Shown piece by piece: positions 27,779 through 34,453 of a stretch of DNA of 34,453 bases. The notes beneath the pieces are model-generated. The model searched no databases and was not told the origin of the DNA. It worked only from the letters and a program-made list of their open reading frames with translations. Numbering within the stretch: position 1 is the stretch's first letter; each line of letters opens with the position of its first letter. Where the stretch lies: contig JAGXBI010000004.1 in the NCBI GenBank assembly GCA_018971155.1, positions 1-34,453 of the forward strand. Direction: 5' to 3'. A program made the translations under genes and the position numbers. The stretch is from Burkholderiales bacterium. GTDB taxonomy: Bacteria; Pseudomonadota; Gammaproteobacteria; Burkholderiales; Burkholderiaceae.

Positions 27779-28576
27779 TTATTCTCCAGCCTTGGCGTCG
27801 CTGTCGGCCGGCTTGCCGCCTGCCTTGCGTACGCGCTTGACGCCCGCACGATCATCAGGGGCACCACGGCCTCGACGATCCCCAGGACGCGCATTACGAC
27901 GAGGGCGTTTGTCTTCCGCGGGTTCTTCCACCACCGGCGCATCGTTGCGGCCGAGAGTATCGCCCTTGTAAACCCAAACCTTGATCCCGATAGCGCCGTA
28001 GGTGGTTTGCGCCTCCGATGTCGCGTAATCGATGTCAGCCCGCAACGTGTGGAGCGGTACTCGCCCCTCGCGATACCATTCGGTTCGCGCGATTTCAATG
28101 CCGTTCAAACGACCGGAACTCATGATCTTGATGCCTTGCGCCCCAAGCCGCATAGCGTTTTGCATGGCTCGCTTCATCGCACGGCGGAACATGATGCGTC
28201 GCTCCAGCTGCTGCGCGATCGAATCCGCGATCAACTGGGCATCGATTTCGGGCTTACGAATTTCCTCGATGTTGACGTGCACCGGCACGCCCATGCGCTT
28301 CTGCAATTCGGTTTTGAGGATTTCGATATCCTCGCCCTTCTTGCCGATGACCACGCCAGGACGCGAACTGAAAATCGTGATACGCGCGTTACGGGCAGGG
28401 CGCTCGATGAGCACTCTCCCGACAGACGCGTTTTTCAGCTTCTTCTTCAGAAACTCGCGAACGCCAATATCCTCTTTCAGCATTTTCGCGAATTGCGTAT
28501 TGTTCGCGTACCACCGAGAGGCCCAATTACGGCTGACTGCCAGACGGAAGCCAGTCGGATGAATTTTCTGTCCCAT
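27779..28576 (-). CDS. rpsC: 30S ribosomal protein S3
   Basis: This 265-residue protein has an N-terminal KH domain ([20 protein letters not shown] carrying the GxxG loop) and the S3 C-terminal domain ([31 protein letters not shown]). S3 lines the mRNA entry tunnel with helicase activity. It is about 30 residues longer than E. coli S3: the end from about 215 is a charged, Arg/Gly/Pro-rich tail, probably disordered and of a kind common in Burkholderiales. Confidence 0.98.
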   Translation of the reverse strand: MGQKIHPTGFRLAVSRNWASRWYANNTQFAKMLKEDIGVREFLKKKLKNASVGRVLIERPARNARITIFSSRPGVVIGKKGEDIEILKTELQKRMGVPVHVNIEEIRKPEIDAQLIADSIAQQLERRIMFRRAMKRAMQNAMRLGAQGIKIMSSGRLNGIEIARTEWYREGRVPLHTLRADIDYATSEAQTTYGAIGIKVWVYKGDTLGRNDAPVVEEPAEDKRPRRNARPGDRRGRGAPDDRAGVKRVRKAGGKPADSDAKAGE

Positions 28577-28585
28577 CGTGACCCC

Positions 28586-28915
28586 TTAATTGCCCAGCGT
28601 CACAGTAATGTGACAGGTTTGTTTCTCGATGCGATTTCCGCGGCCTTTGGCGCGCGCAGTGAATCGCTTGAGTGAAGTCGCTTTGTCGACGTGAATGCCC
28701 TTGACGCGCAACTCGTCAATGTCGGCACCTTCGTTATGCTCGGCATTCGCGATGGCCGACTCGACCACCTTCTTAACAATGCCTGCAGCCTTCTTCGGCG
28801 AAAACGACAGGATATTCAACGCGCGCTCCAGGGGCAGACCACGGATCTGATCTGCAACCAGACGCGTCTTTTGCGCCGAAATACGAGCGCCACGATGTAT
28901 TGCTTTCACTTCCAT
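28586..28915 (-). CDS. rplV: 50S ribosomal protein L22
   Basis: This 109-residue protein begins [26 protein letters not shown] and has the beta hairpin that reaches into the exit tunnel with [33 protein letters not shown]. The hairpin is the site of macrolide-resistance changes in other bacteria; nothing unusual is seen here. It lies between rpsS and rpsC. Confidence 0.98.
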   Translation of the reverse strand: MEVKAIHRGARISAQKTRLVADQIRGLPLERALNILSFSPKKAAGIVKKVVESAIANAEHNEGADIDELRVKGIHVDKATSLKRFTARAKGRGNRIEKQTCHITVTLGN

Positions 28916-28924
28916 GATCGCCCC

Positions 28925-29200
28925 TTATTTCTTCGCCTTCTTATCGGCCGCATGGCCTTTGAAGGTACGGGTGAGCGCAAACTCACCCAGCTTGTGACCA
29001 ACCATATTTTCCGAGATGTAAACCGGAACGTGCTGGCGGCCGTTGTGAACGGCAATGGTATGCCCGATGAATTCAGGCAGAACGGTGGAACGACGCGACC
29101 ACGTCTTGATCGGCTTCTTGTCGCGCGTCGCTTGCGCCGCTTCGACTTTTTTCAGCAAATGCGCGTCGCAGAACGGGCCCTTCTTAATTGAACGTGCCAT
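28925..29200 (-). CDS. rpsS: 30S ribosomal protein S19
   Basis: This 91-residue protein begins [20 protein letters not shown] and contains [51 protein letters not shown]19 forms the head contact with S13 and the B1 bridges. It lies 10 nt after rplB and 9 nt before rplV. Confidence 0.98.
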   Translation of the reverse strand: MARSIKKGPFCDAHLLKKVEAAQATRDKKPIKTWSRRSTVLPEFIGHTIAVHNGRQHVPVYISENMVGHKLGEFALTRTFKGHAADKKAKK

Positions 29201-29210
29201 AGCTTACCCC

Positions 29211-30038
<828 letters not shown>

Positions 30039-30039
30039 A

Positions 30040-30354
30040 TTACTTGGCCTCCGCTTCAAAATTGATTTCCTGCCCCGGCTTCAGGCTGACATATGCTTTC
30101 TTTGCATTGTCGCGACGCCCCATGAAACGGCCAAAGCGCTTCTGTTTGCCCTTGCGGTTCAGAATCTGCACGGATTCGACTTCAACCTTGAACAGCAACT
30201 CAACTGCAGCCTTGACTTCCTGTTTGTTGGCGTCGCGCGCAACCTGAAAAACCACTTGCTCGTTCTTGTCCGCCACCAGGGTCGCCTTTTCGGAGATTAC
30301 CGGCGCGAGCAGGACCTGCATCAAACGATGATCGTTTTTGCGAACGTCGGTCAT
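30040..30354 (-). CDS. rplW: 50S ribosomal protein L23
   Basis: This 104-residue protein contains [49 protein letters not shown], the L23 core, and [21 protein letters not shown] at the end. It is the main chaperone (trigger factor) and SRP docking site at the tunnel exit. Its ATG overlaps the rplD stop as ATGA. Confidence 0.98.
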   Translation of the reverse strand: MTDVRKNDHRLMQVLLAPVISEKATLVADKNEQVVFQVARDANKQEVKAAVELLFKVEVESVQILNRKGKQKRFGRFMGRRDNAKKAYVSLKPGQEINFEAEAK

Positions 30355-30971
30355 GACAGCATCTCCTCGATTTTGGCGATCGCACCCTTGGTCACCAACA
30401 CTTTCTTGTAGTGAATCAGAGATAGTGGATCGGCATGACGCGGTTCCAGAACCGCGACGTTGGGGAGATTGCGCGAGGCGAGATACAAATTCTCATCGAC
30501 GCTATCGGTGATCAACAACACCGAATCCAACCCCATGGTCTTGAATTTCTGCGCCAGCAACTTAGTTTTCGGCGCCTCGATCTTGAGGTCGTCCACGACA
30601 CTCAGACGGCCTTCGCGCGCCAACTGCGACAGAATCGAGCACACGCCTGCGCGATACATCTTCTTGTTGACCTTGTGGCTGAAATTCTCTTCGGGCGAAT
30701 TTGGGAAAATTCGACCACCCCCGCGCCACAGCGGGCTGGAAGTCATACCGGCACGGGCACGGCCCGTTCCCTTTTGACGCCACGGCTTATGGGTTGTGTG
30801 CTTGACTTGTTCGCGATCCTTCTGGGCGCGGTTTCCGCTGCGGGCGTTGGCCTGATAGGCGATAACGACCTGATGGATCAGCGCTTCATTGTAGTCACGC
30901 CCGAAAACGACGTCCGACGCAGCAAAACCCGCGCCTTCTTTGCCCTGCTCATTGAGGAGCTTCAGTTCCAT
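30351..30971 (-). CDS. rplD: 50S ribosomal protein L4
   Basis: This 206-residue protein begins [20 protein letters not shown]. It has the tunnel-reaching loop [15 protein letters not shown] equivalent ([25 protein letters not shown]) and the C-terminal [19 protein letters not shown]. In E. coli L4 represses the S10 operon through the rpsJ leader. Here rplD lies 2 nt after rplC and is coupled to rplW. Confidence 0.98.
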   Translation of the reverse strand: MELKLLNEQGKEGAGFAASDVVFGRDYNEALIHQVVIAYQANARSGNRAQKDREQVKHTTHKPWRQKGTGRARAGMTSSPLWRGGGRIFPNSPEENFSHKVNKKMYRAGVCSILSQLAREGRLSVVDDLKIEAPKTKLLAQKFKTMGLDSVLLITDSVDENLYLASRNLPNVAVLEPRHADPLSLIHYKKVLVTKGAIAKIEEMLS

Positions 30972-30973
30972 CG

Positions 30974-31636
30974 TTATGCTCCCTTCTCAGTCTTGGCGCG
31001 CGCCTTCACTGCCGGGGTCACAAACACCTTGCCATCCTTGGCGCCGGGAACGGCGCCCTTGACGAGCAACAGCTTGCGATCGGCATCGATGCGTGCGATT
31101 TCGAGATTTTGCGCGGTGCGGGTCACGTCACCGAGATGGCCGGTCATACGCTTGCCGGGAAAAACACGGCCCGGATCCTGCGCCATACCAATGGAACCCG
31201 GCACGTTGTGCGAACGGGAGTTACCGTGACTGGCGCGCCCCGAAGCAAAGTTGTAGCGCTTGATGGTACCGGCATACCCCTTACCGATCGTCACGCCCTG
31301 CACGTCGACTTTTTGCCCGACTTCGAACAACTCGACGCCGACGATCGAGCCCGGCTGCAGCTCAGCGGCCTTGGCGGCATCGAGGCGAAATTCCTTGAGG
31401 ATCTCGCCGGCTTCGACACCGGCTTTCGCCAGATGCCCGGCGATCGACTTGGCAACGCGCGAAGCACGGCGCTTGCCGAAAGCCACCTGGACGGCGCTGT
31501 AGCCATCCGTTTCGTTTGTCTTGATTTGCGTTACGCGGTTGTCCGACACGTCCAAAACGGTGACGGGAATCGAATCGCCGTCATCCGTAAAAATACGGGT
31601 CATACCAACCTTGCGACCGACAAGTCCAAGGCTCAT
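30974..31636 (-). CDS. rplC: 50S ribosomal protein L3
   Basis: This 220-residue protein begins [16 protein letters not shown] and contains [40 protein letters not shown], including the Gln that is methylated by PrmB in other bacteria. L3 is one of the first proteins in 50S assembly. ATG 31636 has GGAG with normal spacing; ATG 31648 is in frame but less likely. The gene follows its own strong promoter in the gap to rpsJ. Confidence 0.98.
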   Translation of the reverse strand: MSLGLVGRKVGMTRIFTDDGDSIPVTVLDVSDNRVTQIKTNETDGYSAVQVAFGKRRASRVAKSIAGHLAKAGVEAGEILKEFRLDAAKAAELQPGSIVGVELFEVGQKVDVQGVTIGKGYAGTIKRYNFASGRASHGNSRSHNVPGSIGMAQDPGRVFPGKRMTGHLGDVTRTAQNLEIARIDADRKLLLVKGAVPGAKDGKVFVTPAVKARAKTEKGA

Positions 31637-31734
31637 GATTTTCTCCATTCCCGACTGCGATTGGCCGGGGCTAAATGACAAAAGATCGGGCCGCAGACGC
31701 GCCCCAACTCTTTGATACACACGAAAAGCTGAGT

Positions 31735-31763
31735 ATTATAAAAGCATTCTCAGCATTTGACAA
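31735..31763 (-). promoter_or_regulatory. Sigma-70 promoter between rpsJ and rplC
   Basis: On the minus strand TTGTCA (31758-31763) is followed after exactly 17 nt by TATAAT (31735-31740), a near-consensus promoter. The leader to rplC is about 90 nt. Its 3' part can pair GGGGC with GCCCC. It lies 15 nt before the -35 from the end of rpsJ, so rpsJ is separated from the main S10 transcript. Confidence 0.85.
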
Positions 31764-31778
31764 GCCGCACGATTTCGT

Positions 31779-32090
31779 TTATTGCAGCTTGATTTCGACA
31801 TCAACGCCGGCAGGCAAATCGAGTTTCATCAACGCGTCGACCGTCTTGTCGGTCGGGTCAACGATGTCCATCAGACGCTGGTGAGTACGAATTTCCAGCT
31901 GGTCGCGGGACGTTTTGTTGACGTGCGGAGAACGCAGAATGTCGAAACGCTGAATGCGAGTCGGCAGCGGCACGGGACCACGCACAATGGCGCCAGTCCG
32001 CTTTGCGGTATCGACGATTTCCGCCGCGGATTGGTCGATAAGGCGATAGTCGAACGCTTTCAGGCGAATGCGAATTTTTTGGTTCTGCAT
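31779..32090 (-). CDS. rpsJ: 30S ribosomal protein S10
   Basis: This 103-residue protein begins [20 protein letters not shown] and contains the loop [36 protein letters not shown]10 is a head protein and also the NusE partner of NusB in antitermination. It lies 113 nt after tuf. The strong promoter downstream suggests it is transcribed with tuf more than with rplC. Confidence 0.98.
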   Translation of the reverse strand: MQNQKIRIRLKAFDYRLIDQSAAEIVDTAKRTGAIVRGPVPLPTRIQRFDILRSPHVNKTSRDQLEIRTHQRLMDIVDPTDKTVDALMKLDLPAGVDVEIKLQ

Positions 32091-32166
32091 GATTTTCCTC
32101 TAAAGAGCGAGGCGACCCATGGTGAATGGAGGGTTCGCCGGGTTTTAACAAAGAACGGCAGACTGA

Positions 32167-32189
32167 CCGAGCGCGACCGTCGCGCCCGG
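32167..32189 (-). other. Hairpin between tuf and rpsJ
   Basis: Positions 32167-32177 (CCGAGCGCGAC) and 32179-32189 (GTCGCGCCCGG) are near-perfect inverted repeats with one internal mismatch. The fold is G+C rich and lies 14 nt past the tuf stop. The minus-strand tail is not T-rich; it may dampen read-through from tuf into rpsJ. Confidence 0.4.
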
Positions 32190-32203
32190 CTCGCATTCCT
32201 CTT

Positions 32204-33394
32204 TTACTCGATCACTTTAGCGACGACGCCGGCGCCGACGGTGCGGCCACCCTCACGGATGGCGAAGCGCAGGCCCTCTTCCATCGCGATCGGCGCAATC
32301 AACTTGACCGTAATGGCCACGTTGTCGCCCGGCATCACCATTTCCTTGTCTTTCGGCAATTCGATCGAGCCCGTCACATCCGTCGTACGGAAGTAGAACT
32401 GCGGACGGTAGTTGTTGAAGAACGGCGTATGACGACCACCCTCTTCCTTGCTCAGCACGTACACTTCCGCCGCAAAATGCGTGTGCGGCGTGATCGAACC
32501 CGGCTTGGCCAACACCTGGCCACGCTCCACGTCCTCGCGCTTGGTGCCGCGCAGCAGAATACCCACATTGTCGCCAGCCTGACCTTGGTCCAGCAGCTTG
32601 CGGAACATTTCCACGCCCGTGCAGGTCGTCTTCACCGTCGGCTTGATACCGACGATTTCGATTTCCTCGCCAACCTTGACCACCCCGCGCTCGATACGGC
32701 CAGTCACCACCGTGCCGCGGCCCGAAATCGAGAACACGTCTTCGATCGGCATCAGGAACGCGCCATCGACCGCACGCTCAGGCGTCGGAATGTACGTGTC
32801 CAGCGCCTCGGCCAGCTTCATGATCGCCTGCTCGCCCAACTCGCCCTTGTCGCCCTCGAGCGCCAGCTTCGCCGAACCCTTGATGATCGGAATGTCGTCG
32901 CCCGGAAATTCGTACTTGCTCAGCAGCTCGCGCACTTCCATTTCCACCAGCTCGAGCAACTCCGCATCGTCAACCATGTCGCACTTGTTCAGGAACACGA
33001 TGATGTACGGCACGCCCACTTGGCGTGCCAACAGGATGTGCTCACGCGTTTGCGGCATCGGACCGTCTGCGGCCGAGCACACCAGGATCGCGCCGTCCAT
33101 CTGCGCCGCACCCGTGATCATGTTCTTCACGTAGTCGGCGTGACCAGGGCAGTCAACGTGTGCGTAGTGACGGTTGGCCGTCTCGTATTCCACGTGCGCC
33201 GTGTTGATCGTGATACCACGCGCCTTCTCTTCCGGCGCCGCATCGATCTCGTCGTACTTCTTCGCCTCGCCGCCAAACTTCGACGACAGAACCGTCGCAA
33301 TCGCCGCCGTCAGCGTCGTCTTGCCATGGTCAACGTGCCCAATCGTCCCTACGTTCACGTGCGGCTTCGTCCGCGAAAATTTTTCCTTTGCCAT
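32204..33394 (-). CDS. tuf: Elongation factor Tu
   Basis: This 396-residue translational GTPase delivers aminoacyl-tRNA to the ribosome. G1 is GHVDHGKT near residue 19, G3 is DCPGH, G4 is NKCDMVDD, and domains 2 and 3 are complete ([44 protein letters not shown]). ATG 33394 has AGGAG 6 nt upstream. Upstream lie tRNA-Thr, -Gly and -Tyr, the context of tufB; downstream lies rpsJ, the context of tufA. rpsL, rpsG and fusA are absent on the upstream side. The single gene therefore joins two normally separate contexts. Confidence 0.98.
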   Translation of the reverse strand: MAKEKFSRTKPHVNVGTIGHVDHGKTTLTAAIATVLSSKFGGEAKKYDEIDAAPEEKARGITINTAHVEYETANRHYAHVDCPGHADYVKNMITGAAQMDGAILVCSAADGPMPQTREHILLARQVGVPYIIVFLNKCDMVDDAELLELVEMEVRELLSKYEFPGDDIPIIKGSAKLALEGDKGELGEQAIMKLAEALDTYIPTPERAVDGAFLMPIEDVFSISGRGTVVTGRIERGVVKVGEEIEIVGIKPTVKTTCTGVEMFRKLLDQGQAGDNVGILLRGTKREDVERGQVLAKPGSITPHTHFAAEVYVLSKEEGGRHTPFFNNYRPQFYFRTTDVTGSIELPKDKEMVMPGDNVAITVKLIAPIAMEEGLRFAIREGGRTVGAGVVAKVIE

Positions 33395-33456
33395 TTTCGA
33401 CTCCTAACAGGTTAGATTTCGTCGTACTCGCGCACGCCTATTGGCGGCAATGCTTT

Positions 33457-33531
<75 letters not shown>

Positions 33532-33554
33532 GAAAATCAGTCTGCGCAAATGCT

Positions 33555-33628
33555 TGGAGCGGGTGAAGGGAATCGAACCCTCGTCATAAGCTTGGAAGGC
33601 TTCTGCTCTACCATTGAGCTACACCCGC
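33555..33628 (-). tRNA. tRNA-Gly (anticodon TCC)
   Basis: This is a 74-nt gene including CCA. Acceptor GCGGGTG pairs with CACCCGC. The anticodon loop CTTCCAA carries TCC, which reads GGA and GGG. The T arm GAGGG-TTCGATT-CCCTT is normal. It lies 23 nt upstream of tRNA-Thr and in the same cluster. Confidence 0.97.
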
Positions 33629-33662
33629 TTAGCTCCCTTTCCGCGTCGCAACAACTGCATTT

Positions 33663-33748
33663 TGGTGGAGGAGGTTGGATTCGAACCAACGTAGGCGTAA
33701 GCCAACAGATTTACAGTCTGCCCCCTTTAGCCACTCGGGCACCCCTCC
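33663..33748 (-). tRNA. tRNA-Tyr (anticodon GTA)
   Basis: This is an 86-nt gene including CCA, with the long variable arm of a class II tRNA. Acceptor GGAGGGG pairs with CTCCTCC (one G-T pair). The anticodon loop CTGTAAA carries GTA. T arm GTTGG-TTCGAAT-CCAAC. It is the first gene of the tRNA-tuf transcript. Confidence 0.97.
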
Positions 33749-33760
33749 GGCGAACCTCAA

Positions 33761-33789
33761 AGTATAGCGCACATTTGCGCAATTATCAA
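33761..33789 (-). promoter_or_regulatory. Sigma-70 promoter of the tRNA-Tyr-Gly-Thr-tuf operon
   Basis: On the minus strand TTGATA (33784-33789) is followed after exactly 17 nt by TATACT (33761-33766). It lies 12 nt before the tRNA-Tyr 5' end and past the ung stop. A consensus TTGACA also occurs at 33792-33797 but is too far from the -10. Confidence 0.8.
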
Positions 33790-33807
33790 AATGTCAACGT
33801 AAAGTCT

Positions 33808-34453
33808 TCATAAAGACCAGTCAAGGGCGAAACCACGCTCGGCCAACCAGTCCCGCGCCTTGGAGAAGTGACCGCAGCCGATAAAGGGGGCTGGCGGGCG
33901 CAGGGCGGAGAGAGGAGATGGGTGGTTGGCCTTAAGAATCAAGGCTTGTCTAGCTGCTGAAACTTGGGCTTGGGTTTCGACCACAGCCCTAGAACCACCA
34001 AAGCCCTTAGCCATAGCCGTTGTTTCGCGCAAACCCAAAAAATCTGGCGCCATCTGGGTGGTCGATACCTCAATCAATTCCGTTTTTGCTTGGGCGTGCC
34101 CACCCCACAGCATGTAAACGCAAGCGGGCGCTTTTAGCGCCACCTCTCGCAAAATCGCGTCGCTCAAACTCTCCCAACCGTGTTTGGCGTGGCTTGCGGG
34201 CAGGCCATCTTCCACCGTGAAACTGGTGTTGAGTAACAACACCCCGCGCCGGGCCCATGCCTCCAAAGAGCCGCTCATGGGCACGGGTTGTTGCAAATCG
34301 CGCTGCAATTCTTTGAAGATGTTGCGCAAAGACGGCGGGAACTTCACACCGTCTGCCACGGAAAAAGACAAGCCCTGCGCTTGGCCAGGCCCGTGATAAG
34401 GGTCTTGACCCAAGATCACGACGCGCACGGCAGACAGTGGCGTCAGCTGAAGC
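33808..34453 (-). CDS. ung: Uracil-DNA glycosylase, family 1 (5' end outside window)
   Basis: The frame stays open to the right edge ([21 protein letters not shown] at the start of the visible part), so the true start is outside; a GTG at 34428 inside the conserved core is not the start. The catalytic motif [18 protein letters not shown] has the general-base Asp, and the C-terminal motif HPSPLSA is present, so the enzyme looks active in removing uracil from DNA. The usual His of QAHGLSF is Gln. Codon style differs from the rest of the window: AGG, AGA, TCT and GCT occur close together near 33950-33990, and local G+C is near 50-55 percent. Confidence 0.96.
   Translation of the reverse strand, partial: LQLTPLSAVRVVILGQDPYHGPGQAQGLSFSVADGVKFPPSLRNIFKELQRDLQQPVPMSGSLEAWARRGVLLLNTSFTVEDGLPASHAKHGWESLSDAILREVALKAPACVYMLWGGHAQAKTELIEVSTTQMAPDFLGLRETTAMAKGFGGSRAVVETQAQVSAARQALILKANHPSPLSALRPPAPFIGCGHFSKARDWLAERGFALDWSL

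Noticed and set aside
32126-33415. 429-codon open frame on the plus strand
   Set aside because: It is antisense to tuf and produces a His/Arg-rich translation without domains, an effect of the strong codon bias of tuf.

Overview
The window looks like part of a Burkholderiales (Burkholderiaceae-like betaproteobacterial) chromosome. The evidence is gene content and order: pilMNOP divergent from mrcA, cyaY/lptM-lysA, msrPQ, resB-ccsB, a cytochrome c4, engB, hemB, dsbD-cutA, then the alpha, spc and S10 ribosomal operons. G+C is high and the codons are GC-ending over most of it. No IS element, integrase, phage gene, CRISPR array or toxin-antitoxin pair was seen. Species cannot be fixed from the sequence alone.

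Layout. 1-2542 (minus): pilP (cut by the window edge), pilO, pilN and pilM, an ATGA-coupled type IV pilus alignment operon. 2716-5100 (plus): mrcA, the bifunctional peptidoglycan synthase PBP1a. 5148-7026: cyaY (minus) opposite lptM-lysA (plus). 7045-17483: a periplasmic redox and haem block, with msrQ/msrP (minus), ccsB/resB (minus, system II cytochrome c maturation), a dihaem cytochrome c4 (minus), engB and hemB (plus), and dsbD and cutA (minus). 17641-32090 (minus): rplQ back to rpsJ, with every expected alpha, spc and S10 gene, including the 38-codon rpmJ. 32204-33748 (minus): tuf, tRNA-Thr, tRNA-Gly and tRNA-Tyr. 33808 to the right edge (minus): ung, cut by the window edge.

How the genes work together. 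HemB makes a haem precursor. DsbD supplies reductant to the periplasm. ResB-CcsB deliver and attach haem to c-type cytochromes such as the adjacent c4 protein, and MsrPQ repair oxidised periplasmic methionines. The right half is the core translation apparatus plus RNA polymerase alpha, SecY and IF-1.

Most interesting points. (1) The engB-hemB gap appears to encode a small RNA on the minus strand, with a strong intrinsic terminator and a hairpin whose loop carries an anti-Shine-Dalgarno UCUCCUCCC. (2) The same gap holds a terminator-like hairpin with a T6 tract just before hemB, which suggests attenuation. (3) The tyr-gly-thr tRNA cluster that normally precedes tufB is joined through a single tuf directly to rpsJ, with secE through fusA missing between them. 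This is either a real rearrangement or, more likely, an assembly join across the tuf repeat, and the ung gene beyond it has a different codon style. (4) Three intercistronic gaps of the alpha operon each carry a strong hairpin, and the one before rpsD has a T7 tract. (5) Well-formed promoters restart transcription inside the ribosomal cluster before rplC and rplN.
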